DNA of 64,000 nucleotides from CAZMGV01 sp964565925 (GCA_964565925.1 CAZMGV010000005.1:1-64000); one strand, 5' to 3'; positions 1 to 8,443 are shown, counted from the stretch's first letter. A program made the numbers and translations. The notes: generated from the sequence alone by a model not told the origin.

Positions 1-359
1 CCTGGCGGCCGCAGACCGGCGGAAGGCGAGTGGTGGAAACCGAAAAGGCGGCTCGTGACCTGAAACCACGCATGCCGCGATAGATGTTTGAAAACTGAAT
101 AGCCTTGAACCCGCTGCTGGCAACAGGGGTTTACGGTACGGCCCTTCGCGGGGCACTCACCCCGCCAGCGCGCCCCCTTGCGATCCCGTGGCGGGATCGC
201 GTCCCCCCGAATTGGGGGGACAGGTTCGCAGGGCTGACTACTCGTTGAGGATGTCAGCCGCGCGGATTTTCTCCCCCTCGACGGGGGAGACCCTCTGAAG
301 CGAGAGCGAAAGAGGGTGGGGGTGCGGATCGGGGTGTCTGTTCCCGTGCGGGGCAGAAT
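1..359. other. Intergenic window edge downstream of plsB
   Basis: No complete gene is visible here. The three forward frames open at the edge close at 61-63 (frame 1), 56-58 (frame 2) and 81-83 (frame 3), so the tail of a plus-strand gene ending at 83 or earlier is possible, but too little is present to recognise it. The rest is non-coding and is dominated by tandem palindromes (180-317). Those hairpins have no U tract after them on either strand, so I see no classical intrinsic terminator for plsB, which ends at 360. Confidence 0.5.
180..317. repeat. Four tandem perfect palindromes (REP-like)
   Basis: Four perfect inverted repeats follow closely: GCGATCCCG/CGGGATCGC (180-188 with 192-200), GTCCCCCC/GGGGGGAC (201-208 with 214-221), TCTCCCCC/GGGGGAGA (270-277 with 283-290) and ACCCTCT/AGAGGGT (290-296 with 311-317). 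Loops are 3, 5, 5 and 14 bases. The arrangement resembles REP/RIME-type intergenic palindromes of other GC-rich genomes. In the transcript of plsB they would form a 3' stem cluster that could protect the mRNA end. The inverted repeats are directly visible; class and role are inference. Confidence 0.75.
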
Positions 360-2897
360 TTAAACTGTGCCCTGGCTGCTGCGGGTCCGGTCCAGGATTT
401 CCCTGAGCTGGACGAGCGCCTGGTGCCGCTTGCCCGTGGGGCCTGAACGGATCTCGTCCTTCTGGTTGCCGGGCTCGACGATGCCCAGCGACTGGAACGA
501 CTGGAGCGTTTCGTCGACGCGGGCGCGTGACGACGACTCGACGTGCGTGAGTTCGCCGGTTTTGAGCAGGTCCGTGGACCGCTTGGCGAGCAGCTTGGCG
601 AAGTCGCCCTTCTTCATGCTCCGCCCGTCGAGCAGCGGGAGCGAATCGAGCACCAGCCAGGCCGATTCGAGGTTCGGGCGGGTGAGCGCGGCGACGATCC
701 GCATCCCTTCGCGGTCCCTGATGCTGGTATGGAGCGGCGACTCCCCGTTGGCGAGCGTGACCAGCCCGATCTCGCCCAGCGCCCGGTAGCGCTGGTCCGA
801 GGTCCGGCGGTTGGGGCGCACGAACTGGTCGCCGATCAGGCTCTCGATCAGCTCGAACTGCTTTTCCGAAGCGGTGGCCGCCACCGGGGATTCGGGGACG
901 GCCATGATGGAAAGCGCCGTCAGCGAGAAGTCCGACAGCATGTTGACCAGTGTGTTGCGGTAGTAGTCGAGGACCAGTGTCGAATTGCGGGGGAAGGTGA
1001 TCTGCCCGGTGGCTTCGTCGATCAGGACCACCTTGGAGTGCTTGAGGTCGTAGAGCCGGACGTGCAGCGTGCTGAGCGCGTCCTTGAGCGTCCCCGAAAG
1101 CGAGGCGGGCAGCTTCATGCCGGCGGCCTTCACGACGGCGAGCAGGATCTCGACGCGGGTCTGGAACTCGACCGGCTCCACCGGGCGGCCCGGATCGGGC
1201 AGCAGCGCCGCGCAGACGAGCGCCGTCGGCGATGCGGAACGCTGGCCCTGTATGCGGTTCACGATCTCCGACGCCAGGTCGGCCGTAAAGGTCTTGCGGT
1301 TATCGGCGTCGTCCATGGTCTGGTTGCGCCTGGCGGACCATTCGCGAAGCCGCAGGGGCTCGCCGAACTTCACGTACACGCGGCCGCGCTTCTCGCCGAA
1401 GAACCGGACGATCTTCACGAGCGCCAGGACCGATTCCTTTTCCTTCTTGGCGCCCTCGAGTTCCTTCTTGAAGGAGCCCTCCTCGAACACACGGTCGTAG
1501 TCGACGCCGACGGGCATGATCGAAAGGCGCGGACAGTCGCCCGCGAAGTAGTGCTCGATCATCGACGAGAGCAGGCCGTACTTGGGCCCCAGCATCTTGC
1601 CGGAACGCGATCGGCCGCCTTCGATAAAGAACTCGATCAGGTAACCTTCCTTCAGCAGGAAGCGCAGGTAGGCGTCGAAGACGAGCTTGTAGAGCTTGTC
1701 GCCCTTGAACGACCGCCGCATGAAGAACGCGCCCGAACCACGGAAGATCGGGCCGAGCGGCCAGAACGACAGGTTGTCGCCGGCGGCGATGTGCGGCGGA
1801 ATGATGTCGTTGGCGTACATCTGCGTCGACAGCAGCAGGTAGTCGGCGTGCGACGAGTGGTTGGGGAGCAGCAGCACCGGGCCTTCGCGCATCGCCTCGC
1901 GCAGTTTTTCGAGCTCCGTCGGGTCGAGTTCGATCCCGTCCCACATGCGCTTCCAGGCCTGCACGAGCACGGCGTTCAGCGCACGCGTCGAGAGGTGGCT
2001 GTAGTCGGAGGCCATCTTGTCCAGGATTTTGTTGGCCTTGAAGATGAGTTCGTCGCGGCCCTGGCCCGACTCTTCGCCCAGTTCGAGCATCCGGCCCAGG
2101 AACCACTCGTCCCGCAGGATCTCCGCCTTCATGTCGGGCCGCTGCTTGAGCTTGGGGCCGGAGAAGACGCGCCGCTCGCGCTCGAATTCGTGCAGCAGTT
2201 CGATCTTCAGCCGCTGGACGATTTCACGGTCGCTGGGACCGTCGGTCTGGCGGCCGATGAACTCCCTCACGTCGATCGGGTTTGCGCACTCGACCTTCGC
2301 GTAGCGGAGCATCTTGATCCAGGAGTAGACCTTGCGGGCAAGCGTGTCTTCTTCCTGGGCGCCGATGATCTGCTGGGTGACGGTCGCCTTCGTGTGGTCG
2401 GGCGTCTGGTCCCAGATGATGTACTGCGGCAGGAGGTATACGGGCCGGTCGGACTGGCGGGCCGTCTTCACGATCACGGGGAAGGGGTCGTTGCCGGAGA
2501 AGAACTCCTTGACGAGACTCGGTCCCTTGGCGAGGTAGACCAGAATCTCGTGACCCGCCGACAGTTCGTCGGCCAGCCGTTCGGTAAACAGTTTCGTGTC
2601 GGGCGGTTTCCGGCCGATGCCGATGGACCGGAAGAATGCCTTGAACATCTCCCTGAACCCGCCCACGAGGGTCAGGTTCATGTCGCCGCCCAGCACGCGG
2701 ATGATCGGCAGCTTGTGCTTGAGAAACAGGAAGTTGAAGACGACCGTATCGACCCAGCTGCGCCGGCGCTGGACGAAAACCACCGTCCCGCTCTTCCGGA
2801 GATTCCAGACGCGGTCCTGCAGCTTGTCGCTCAACTCCATCGCGCCGAACAGAAACGTCGCGATCCAGCGGGCGATAAAATTGAATTTGGTCAGCAT
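360..2897 (-). CDS. plsB: PlsB-type glycerol-3-phosphate acyltransferase
   Basis: Probably acylates sn-glycerol-3-phosphate at position 1, the first step of phospholipid synthesis, at the inner face of the cytoplasmic membrane. The 845 residues are close to E. coli PlsB (about 807). Family blocks are visible in order: NHSSHAD at residues 346-352 (the HX4D catalytic pair, His347 and Asp352), FRGSGAFFMRR near 386-396, and EGGRSRSGK near 426-434, the substrate-binding block. The N-terminal 200 residues look like a degenerate acyltransferase-like half, as in other large PlsB proteins. The ATG start at 2897 has no strong ribosome site. The gene stands alone; the preceding minus-strand gene ends 56 bases upstream with a small hairpin between them. 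Confidence 0.88.
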   Translation of the reverse strand: MLTKFNFIARWIATFLFGAMELSDKLQDRVWNLRKSGTVVFVQRRRSWVDTVVFNFLFLKHKLPIIRVLGGDMNLTLVGGFREMFKAFFRSIGIGRKPPDTKLFTERLADELSAGHEILVYLAKGPSLVKEFFSGNDPFPVIVKTARQSDRPVYLLPQYIIWDQTPDHTKATVTQQIIGAQEEDTLARKVYSWIKMLRYAKVECANPIDVREFIGRQTDGPSDREIVQRLKIELLHEFERERRVFSGPKLKQRPDMKAEILRDEWFLGRMLELGEESGQGRDELIFKANKILDKMASDYSHLSTRALNAVLVQAWKRMWDGIELDPTELEKLREAMREGPVLLLPNHSSHADYLLLSTQMYANDIIPPHIAAGDNLSFWPLGPIFRGSGAFFMRRSFKGDKLYKLVFDAYLRFLLKEGYLIEFFIEGGRSRSGKMLGPKYGLLSSMIEHYFAGDCPRLSIMPVGVDYDRVFEEGSFKKELEGAKKEKESVLALVKIVRFFGEKRGRVYVKFGEPLRLREWSARRNQTMDDADNRKTFTADLASEIVNRIQGQRSASPTALVCAALLPDPGRPVEPVEFQTRVEILLAVVKAAGMKLPASLSGTLKDALSTLHVRLYDLKHSKVVLIDEATGQITFPRNSTLVLDYYRNTLVNMLSDFSLTALSIMAVPESPVAATASEKQFELIESLIGDQFVRPNRRTSDQRYRALGEIGLVTLANGESPLHTSIRDREGMRIVAALTRPNLESAWLVLDSLPLLDGRSMKKGDFAKLLAKRSTDLLKTGELTHVESSSRARVDETLQSFQSLGIVEPGNQKDEIRSGPTGKRHQALVQLREILDRTRSSQGTV

Positions 2898-2905
2898 GCC
2901 GGTGT

Positions 2906-2924
2906 TAAGGCGCCGGGAGCCTTA
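2906..2924 (-). other. Small hairpin between the basic-protein gene and plsB
   Basis: TAAGGC (2906-2911) and GCCTTA (2919-2924) form a perfect 6-bp stem with a 7-base loop, ending 9 bases before the plsB start codon. No U tract follows on the minus strand, so it is unlikely to be a terminator. It may simply structure the plsB leader. Confidence 0.35.
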
Positions 2925-2953
2925 GGGGCCTCTCGGAGAGGGCCGTCGCGTCA

Positions 2954-3343
2954 TCAGGACGCGGCCGGCGCCTCTGCGGCCGGGGCCGCCTCAGCCTTCT
3001 TGGCCGTCCGGGTGGCGATCAGCTTCGTCAGCCTGGCCTTCTCGCGCTGGGCGCGCTTGAATTCCTTGCGGACCTTGCGGAGTTCCGGGCTGGCGAGCGC
3101 GGCCTTGCGGGCCTTCGAGCGGCGCTTCGCGGGTTCGCGGATCGCCTTGGCCTGATCGGCCGACATCTTGCCGCCGGCGGCTACGGCGCCGACTTTCGGC
3201 AGCTCCGCCAGTTTCGGCCACAGTTCAAGACTGGCTTTCTTGGCCGCGTCGTCCAGCTGCTTCTTGGCTTTGGCAAAACGCTTCTCGGCATCAGCCTGCG
3301 CTGCTTTAATCTTCTTCGCCTCGTTGTTCTTGGCGTTGCTCAC
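2954..3343 (-). CDS. Small basic Ala/Lys-rich coiled-coil protein, unknown function
   Basis: I do not recognise this family. From the GTG at 3343, preceded by GAGAGGAAG, the product is 129 residues, rich in Ala, Lys and Arg and strongly charged, with long predicted helices (residues 5-40 and 75-115) and an Ala/Pro-rich tail AAPAAEAPAAS. No signal peptide or membrane segment is present. The composition resembles bacterial H1-like or nucleoid-associated proteins, but no diagnostic motif is seen, so binding to nucleic acid is only a guess. The frame stays open upstream to 3478, but that extension lacks a ribosome site and looks non-coding. It lies 56 bases upstream of plsB on the same strand. 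Confidence 0.6.
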   Translation of the reverse strand: MSNAKNNEAKKIKAAQADAEKRFAKAKKQLDDAAKKASLELWPKLAELPKVGAVAAGGKMSADQAKAIREPAKRRSKARKAALASPELRKVRKEFKRAQREKARLTKLIATRTAKKAEAAPAAEAPAAS

Positions 3344-3521
3344 GGATCTTCCTCTCGGGTCCTTTCGAACGGTTTCTATGCAATTCCGCTCGGTTAGGGG
3401 CGGTTTGCGCACTGGGCTCCGGTTGCCGGATACCCGCGCTAACGGGCCGTATCTAGTCCGGTGGGGAGGGGTAGGCAAGGGCCAGCCGTTAGCGTTCTGC
3501 CGAATTGTTAACCAGCTGTGA

Positions 3522-4544
3522 CTATTGGGGTTTTTCGAGCAGGTTCCGGGCTTTCAGATAGGCGGCTATCCGGCGGGCCAGTTCATCACCGGGGTGCCAG
3601 GTGTCGCCCGGAGGGTCGCCCAGGGGCATGTTCAGCGTCAGGGCTTCCTCCAGCGGGGGCTGGAGGTCGAAATACCGCAGGTGATTTTTTTCGAGGAGGG
3701 CGAGGACGGCCGATCTGACCGCCAGCTCGTATGGCGTTAACCCGTTCGGAGATTTAACAGGCGGAAAGACCAGAACCGTCAGACGGGCTCCGATGTTCGC
3801 GGCCTCGTCGCGGAATCCGAGCAACGCGGTTTCTACCCGGGCTATCCGGTCTGGCGGTAGGTCATTTCCGGAACCCGACGCGCGGGAGATCTTCCAGCCG
3901 GCAAAGATCCGGTACAGCCGGCTGTGCAGGAAGAGGAACCGGTTGAGCGGGGCGAGTTCCGGGTTTCCGCTGTACACCCTGAGACGGCCCTGTTCATCCA
4001 GAAAGGCCACCGGTACCACGTCGAAATCGTTCGGGTGAAACGTGAGAATAATCTGCGACGGTTTCAGGGGCCGGTTGTAGCGCCGGTAGAAAAGCAGTTC
4101 CTGTTCGGTGTTGAAGGTTTCCACCCCGGCATTGAGATATTCGTAACCGGTATCGCCATACAGCTGCTTGAGCGCGAGAATGATTTTGCCCCGGCGGGTG
4201 ACCGAGTCGCCGGCGAACAGGAGCCGTTCCTTCGGTGGTGGCGGAAGTGATCCGTCCGGCCGCGGGGGCTTCGCATCCGGGTCCCAGGGGCCCTGGAAAA
4301 TTCCGGTACTGCTGTACATCCCGGTGCCTACCGGTGGCCTGATCCCGAACTCGGGATCCAGCACGAACTTGTGCTTCAGCTCTTCCGAGCGGTCGCGGAA
4401 CATGGCGATTTCGGATTGCGGGAACGGATCGTTCCCCAGATGCAGTATCCGGACTGCCGCCTCGCCAGCCAGTGCGGCGGCGGTCAGCGAAAGGCCCATT
4501 GCGGCCGGCAGCAGCCAGAGCGGCGGTTTCGGACGGGTGCTCAA
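3522..4544 (-). CDS. Membrane-anchored SGNH/GDSL-type hydrolase
   Basis: The 340-residue protein has an N-terminal hydrophobic anchor (about residues 9-30) followed by SGNH hydrolase blocks: AGDSV (nucleophile Ser114), NAGV near 138 (block II Gly), HPND at 170-173 (block III Asn) and GDTWH at 313-317 (Asp and His of block V). All catalytic positions are present, so an esterase or acyl-transfer/deacetylation activity on an extracytoplasmic substrate is likely; the substrate cannot be read from sequence. The start is a TTG with no clear ribosome site, so the N-terminus is uncertain. A second, more divergent SGNH-like protein lies at 9152-10354. Confidence 0.75.
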   Translation of the reverse strand: MSTRPKPPLWLLPAAMGLSLTAAALAGEAAVRILHLGNDPFPQSEIAMFRDRSEELKHKFVLDPEFGIRPPVGTGMYSSTGIFQGPWDPDAKPPRPDGSLPPPPKERLLFAGDSVTRRGKIILALKQLYGDTGYEYLNAGVETFNTEQELLFYRRYNRPLKPSQIILTFHPNDFDVVPVAFLDEQGRLRVYSGNPELAPLNRFLFLHSRLYRIFAGWKISRASGSGNDLPPDRIARVETALLGFRDEAANIGARLTVLVFPPVKSPNGLTPYELAVRSAVLALLEKNHLRYFDLQPPLEEALTLNMPLGDPPGDTWHPGDELARRIAAYLKARNLLEKPQ

Positions 4545-4584
4545 GATGACGTTACGTTAGCCGGGCGGTATCCGGAACAAAACA

Positions 4585-4616
4585 AACCCGGCCTTCCCGC
4601 AAGGGAAAACCGGGTT
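4585..4616 (-). terminator. Intrinsic terminator of the phasin-like gene
   Basis: AACCCGG (4585-4591) pairs with CCGGGTT (4610-4616), and inside TTCCC pairs with GGGAA around a GCAA loop. Reading the minus strand, the stem is followed by TTGTTTTGTTCC, a U-rich tract. It lies 18 bases beyond the stop codon of the gene at 4634-4909, so it suits that gene. The plus-strand side has no U tract. Confidence 0.75.
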
Positions 4617-4633
4617 CGTATCTGCCAGCGGGA

Positions 4634-4909
4634 TCAGTGGGAGGCGGTGGCGCGGATCTTCTCGATCGTCGCCTTGGCCTGATCGCGCAGCTGGGTCGAG
4701 AGCGTGGTCGCGCGCTCCGTCACCTGGGCCTGAAGTTCCTGCGCGTCGGCAATCGCCTGCTCCGCGAGCTTCTGGGCGGTTTCGACGCTCTTCTGCGCGG
4801 TGTCGGCGGCGAACTTCGCGATCTCGCGGGCCTGGGTTTCGACCTTGGTGCGGAATTCGTTGCTGAGGAGGAAGTTGGCGGTTTCTTCGATCTTGTTAAG
4901 CTGGGTCAT
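4634..4909 (-). CDS. Phasin-like small coiled-coil protein
   Basis: The product is 91 residues, almost entirely amphipathic helix with repeated Ala, Gln and Glu heptads, without Cys, signal peptide or membrane segment. Composition and length resemble short phasins, which coat polyhydroxyalkanoate granules, and other apolipoprotein-like helical proteins. No PHA synthase or depolymerase lies in the window, so granule association is unproven. The ATG at 4909 has GGAG at a good distance. It is a clean single-gene unit: a strong promoter at 4988-5015, a leader of about 70 bases with a GACGC/GCGTC dyad near the start of transcription, and an intrinsic terminator, which suggests high independent expression. 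Confidence 0.65.
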   Translation of the reverse strand: MTQLNKIEETANFLLSNEFRTKVETQAREIAKFAADTAQKSVETAQKLAEQAIADAQELQAQVTERATTLSTQLRDQAKATIEKIRATASH

Positions 4910-4987
4910 GTTGTGCTCCGTTTGGTGGGTTAAGGGGTTTAGAAACAGGGTTCTGTAATCCTGAGACGCAACGCGTCATCCAGTTTG

Positions 4988-5015
4988 AATATAGGCACGT
5001 CCGAAATACCGTCAA
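4988..5015 (-). promoter_or_regulatory. Sigma-70-type promoter for the phasin-like gene
   Basis: On the minus strand TTGACG (5015-5010) and TATATT (4993-4988) are separated by 16 bases: five of six matches at each hexamer. The start of transcription would fall near 4981. A GACGC-AAC-GCGTC dyad at 4965-4977 lies at the beginning of the leader and could be an operator or a 5' stem. Confidence 0.7.
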
Positions 5016-5171
5016 GGGGAAAAATGACGCGATGCTTCAATTTCTCTGGGCTGAGGAACCGACCCTCTACAACCTGCTGAAATCCTTAAGTATTAATAGC
5101 GGGTAATCGCCGGTGCTGTTGACTTGGGGCCCGCGAACTGGACAAGTAGATGGCACAAGGAAGCTATTGCC

Positions 5172-5831
5172 ATGACCCTGTCACTCTCTACTCGTGCCAT
5201 GACGGGCGCGCTGATCTGTTCGGCGCTGCTCGGTTCGTCCGCCTGCCGGAAAGCGGAGCCCGTTCAGGAGACCAAGACGGCGGCCCCTGAAGCGGCGGCC
5301 GCCGGCAGCGACAAGAAAACGGATATTTACGACACGACGGTACCTGCCGACGTCACGTTTACGCATGTGCCGGAAATCTATAAACGGGGAAAAGCGGACG
5401 CGGTCGGCAAGCGCGCCCAGATCATCCTCAAATATACAAGCAAGCCCAAGCCCGACTGGCTGATCATGACGGCCGTCGACGGAAGCTACCAGATCGCGTT
5501 CCTGCAGTTCGATCCGAAATTCCAGCCGATGGTGGACAAGATGGAGCCCGGCGTACCGTACATGATCGACTTCGTCGTGACGGACGTAACCAACGGCGGC
5601 GCCCCCAAGGGCAAGATCACCGCCGTCAACCGCCAGTCGGAGTTCCCGGTCCCCAATCCCGAACAGCCGCTGAAGCCGGCAGTCGAGGATATCCAGAAGG
5701 TCGAGGCGCTTCCGGAAGAGGTCAAGGCCGAACGCCGCAAGATGATGCACGAAACGCTCAAGAAGCAGGTCGACACGGTCGAGCCGCTGCTCCAGGAACG
5801 GGCGAAAGAACTCGAAAAAGAGAAGAAGTAG
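5172..5831 (+). CDS. Secreted or lipoprotein-like protein, unknown function
   Basis: The chosen ATG at 5172 has AAGGAAG upstream; an in-frame start at 5124 would only add a tail before the signal peptide. The N-terminus has a hydrophobic core (about residues 8-20) ending in GSSAC, so export and possible lipidation at Cys are likely, although -3 is Ser rather than Leu. The mature part (about 195 residues) has an Ala-rich linker, a compact domain around residues 50-150 with several Asp-, Tyr- and Pro-containing turns, and a C-terminal charged helix rich in Glu and Lys. I do not recognise the family. The HEAGH membrane protein follows 54 bases downstream on the same strand and may be co-transcribed. 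Confidence 0.7.
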   Translation: MTLSLSTRAMTGALICSALLGSSACRKAEPVQETKTAAPEAAAAGSDKKTDIYDTTVPADVTFTHVPEIYKRGKADAVGKRAQIILKYTSKPKPDWLIMTAVDGSYQIAFLQFDPKFQPMVDKMEPGVPYMIDFVVTDVTNGGAPKGKITAVNRQSEFPVPNPEQPLKPAVEDIQKVEALPEEVKAERRKMMHETLKKQVDTVEPLLQERAKELEKEKK

Positions 5832-5885
5832 GTTCGCGGCTTCCCGTCGGAGCGGCTGGCCAAACCACCAGGTCATGAGGGCGTC

Positions 5886-6437
5886 GTGAGCATCTCCCTC
5901 GGCGATACCTGGGACGAACTGAAAAGCAGGCCCTGGCCGGAAGTGACCGGTGCGGCTGCGCTGTCCACGGCAGGCGCCATCGGGCTGCTGGCCGTAATGA
6001 TCGCCCGGAGCCGCTCGGGCTGGATCCACGTCCTCGACGACGCGAACCTGATCTTCCATGAGGCCGGCCATCCGATCTACGGAATCTTCGGCAGCACTCT
6101 GGCACTCTATGGCGGCACGCTCGGCCAGCTGACATTTCCGGTAGTGGCGGGAGCGAACTTCTGGCTGAAACGTCAGCCGGTATCGCTGGCCCTCATGGGG
6201 GCGTGGTTCTTCGAGAACTTCTTTAATATCGCCCGTTATATGGCCGACGCCCGGGCCCAGCTCCTGCCGCTGGTCGGCGGCGGGGAACACGACTGGTTCA
6301 ATATATTCTCACGGTGGGGCGTACTGGCCCATGACCAGCAGATCGCGGGGTTCGTCCGGCTGCTCGGCTGGCTGGGACTGCTGGGCAGCGCCGCGTGGAT
6401 CATCCTGCGCTGGAAGCGAAGCGCGCAAACGGGTTGA
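5886..6437 (+). CDS. Membrane protein with a HEAGH zinc-site motif
   Basis: The product is 183 residues with hydrophobic segments near 20-42, 68-92, 98-115 and 150-172. FHEAGHPIYG near residues 57-66 carries an HExxH motif at the edge of a membrane segment, as in intramembrane zinc proteases. Further strongly patterned blocks are GGTLGQL, ENFFNIARYMADAR and GGGEHDWF. I recall these blocks from a widespread uncharacterised bacterial membrane family. It lacks the second DxxG/NPDG half-site of site-2 proteases in an obvious form, so proteolysis is only a possibility. The start is GTG at 5886. Confidence 0.7.
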   Translation: MSISLGDTWDELKSRPWPEVTGAAALSTAGAIGLLAVMIARSRSGWIHVLDDANLIFHEAGHPIYGIFGSTLALYGGTLGQLTFPVVAGANFWLKRQPVSLALMGAWFFENFFNIARYMADARAQLLPLVGGGEHDWFNIFSRWGVLAHDQQIAGFVRLLGWLGLLGSAAWIILRWKRSAQTG

Positions 6438-6463
6438 GCAGACTCAATTGCATACGGGCAAGT

Positions 6464-7165
6464 TCAGGCGAGTTCGAATACCAGTATCTCGCTGTCGGCT
6501 TCCGACCCGGTCAGTTCGATTCTTTTCTCGTCACTCACCGCGGCGCCGTCGCCCGCTTTCAGGGGGGTGCCGTTCAGTGCGGCCGAACCCCGGGCGACAT
6601 GTACCCAGGCGTGGCGCCCGGGCTTGAGGTCGAGCGAAACCGTAGAGCTTTTATCCAGAACAGACGCGTATATATGCGCATCCTGGTGAATGGTCACGCT
6701 TCCGTCTGCGCCGTCGGGCGATGCGACCAGGCGCAGCTTTCCGCGTTTCTCGGCGTCTCCAAAGGTCTTCTGCTCGTAGCCGGGTTTGTCACCTTCTTTT
6801 GTCGGCAGGATCCAGATCTGGAGCAGGTGAACCGTATCCTTCGGTGAGGCGTTGTATTCGCTGTGGGTGACCCCGGTACCGGCCGACATGCGCTGGACTT
6901 CGCCCGGCCGGATGACGGACCCGTTGCCCATGCTGTCCTTGTGCTCGAGTGCGCCGGCCAGAACGTAGGTGACGATCTCCATGTCCCGGTGACCGTGGGT
7001 CGGGAACCCCATGGACGGTGCCACTCGGTCGTCGTTGATCACCCTGAGCGCCCGGAATCCCATGTGCTGCGGGTCGTAGTAGTTGGCGAATGAAAAGGTA
7101 TGGAAAGATTTCAGCCAGCCGTGGTCGGCATAGCCGCGTTCACCGCTTTTCCGGAGCGTGATCAC
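6464..7165 (-). CDS. Pirin family protein (YhhW-like, cupin)
   Basis: This 233-residue bicupin belongs to the pirin family, whose bacterial members include quercetin 2,3-dioxygenase-like enzymes. The metal site is visible: HGHRDMEI near residues 57-64 supplies two His, TGVTHSEYN near 96-104 supplies the third His and a Glu. The N-terminal block SFHTFSFANYYDP is typical. The start is GTG at 7165 with AAGGAG seven bases upstream. The patatin gene ends 12 bases upstream on the same strand, so the two may share a transcript. The physiological substrate is unknown in most members. Confidence 0.9.
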   Translation of the reverse strand: MITLRKSGERGYADHGWLKSFHTFSFANYYDPQHMGFRALRVINDDRVAPSMGFPTHGHRDMEIVTYVLAGALEHKDSMGNGSVIRPGEVQRMSAGTGVTHSEYNASPKDTVHLLQIWILPTKEGDKPGYEQKTFGDAEKRGKLRLVASPDGADGSVTIHQDAHIYASVLDKSSTVSLDLKPGRHAWVHVARGSAALNGTPLKAGDGAAVSDEKRIELTGSEADSEILVFELA

Positions 7166-7177
7166 CGGATTTCTCCT

Positions 7178-8443
7178 TCAGACACCGCCGGCGGTTACAT
7201 CTTCGATCAGGTTTTCCGCTTCCTTGTCACTCTCATCCGATGCGTCACTGGCAAAAAACCGTTCGATGTCGCCGTGAATGTCGGCAGCATCTTTATATCC
7301 GAGTTCGATCAGGCGGCTACAGTAATGCCCATCGAAAAGCAGGTAGGACAGCAGGTCGGCCTCTTCGGGACGGCCGGAATCCAGAAACCGCATGATGAAC
7401 CGCCAGATAAAGGGCATTTCCTTGCGGAATTTCCGGTCGCGGATCGTCTCGGCGGCGATCGCCCCCAGATCCTGTGACGGGCCGATCACCAGCGTATCGA
7501 CTTTTTGCCACTTCTGCCCGCGGTGCTTGACGGTCGTCTCGGACAGGCGTTTGCCGAAATCCTTCCCGAAGGTCATCTCGCCGTCTTCAAGAATCCGGTT
7601 GATCCGGTCGACGCGTTCAAGGTCGTAGTCGAGCTGGTCCAGAAAGAGCGCGTTGAACAGTTTGCCGATCAAAAATGACGGAGACGGCTGGGCGGTGGCG
7701 AAGGGAGAGAGCAGCGGCGTATGACCCTTGCCGGATTTCAGCCGGATGACGAAAATCCGGTTGGCGCCCAGCCTGAGCGTCGGCCCGATCGGCGTGTTCT
7801 GGCGCATGCCGCCGTCGCAGAACACCCGCCCGTCGATGGCGACCATGGGGAACAGCAGCGGGATCGCCGAACTGGCCAGCGCATGGACGCTGGTGATCTC
7901 GGTGATCTCGCCGCGGTGCTTGGGGTCCCGGCTCCAGGCCGGCAGCTTCCCCGCACCGGTCATGGCAAAGATGGTCGTCACGCCGCTCAGGATTTCCGTG
8001 GCGGAAATGGCCAGCGATTCGTAAAAACCCTTCTGTAGGTTCGGCTTGAGTTTTTCCCAGGGAATTTGATTCTGAACGACGTCAACGAGATGGCGGACGT
8101 CGAAGAGGCTGTGCCCCAGCGCCATCCGGGTCATTCCCTTGCCGACAACCGGAATCCGCCCGAACAGCAGCAGCGGCAGCCGGATCAGCTGTCGGATCCC
8201 GTAGTGCAGCTCTTTCCAGACGCACAGGTTTTCCCAGATGTGCTGGAGCATACCGATCTGGGCGGCGGGATCGTCGGCGATGGCGGCGGCAAAGCCCGCG
8301 TTGATGGCCCCGACGGAGCTGCCGCTCAGGACGTCGAAGCGCGCGTCACGGCCGAACTTCTCGTAGACGTACTTCAGGACGCCAACTTCGTAAGCTCCGC
8401 GGGCGCCCCCGCCCGACAAAACGAGTCCGGTCTTACTCGGCAA
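7178..8443 (-). CDS. Patatin-like phospholipase
   Basis: The 421-residue protein is a patatin-type serine hydrolase, probably acting on phospholipids or other acyl esters. Signatures in order: the oxyanion loop GGGARG at residues 11-16, the nucleophile elbow GSSVG near 41-45, and the DGG motif near 198-200 giving the catalytic Asp. No signal peptide is present, so it is cytoplasmic or peripheral on the membrane. The start is a TTG at 8443; no other start fits because the oxyanion loop follows at once. A C-terminal stretch of about 110 residues after the hydrolase core has no motif I recognise. Pirin follows 12 bases downstream. Confidence 0.88.
   Translation of the reverse strand: MPSKTGLVLSGGGARGAYEVGVLKYVYEKFGRDARFDVLSGSSVGAINAGFAAAIADDPAAQIGMLQHIWENLCVWKELHYGIRQLIRLPLLLFGRIPVVGKGMTRMALGHSLFDVRHLVDVVQNQIPWEKLKPNLQKGFYESLAISATEILSGVTTIFAMTGAGKLPAWSRDPKHRGEITEITSVHALASSAIPLLFPMVAIDGRVFCDGGMRQNTPIGPTLRLGANRIFVIRLKSGKGHTPLLSPFATAQPSPSFLIGKLFNALFLDQLDYDLERVDRINRILEDGEMTFGKDFGKRLSETTVKHRGQKWQKVDTLVIGPSQDLGAIAAETIRDRKFRKEMPFIWRFIMRFLDSGRPEEADLLSYLLFDGHYCSRLIELGYKDAADIHGDIERFFASDASDESDKEAENLIEDVTAGGV

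Noticed and set aside
543..3155. An 870-codon open frame on the plus strand
   Set aside because: It is antisense to plsB and the basic-protein gene; its translation is rich in Arg, Gly, His and Asp without any domain, the usual shadow of a GC-rich gene.
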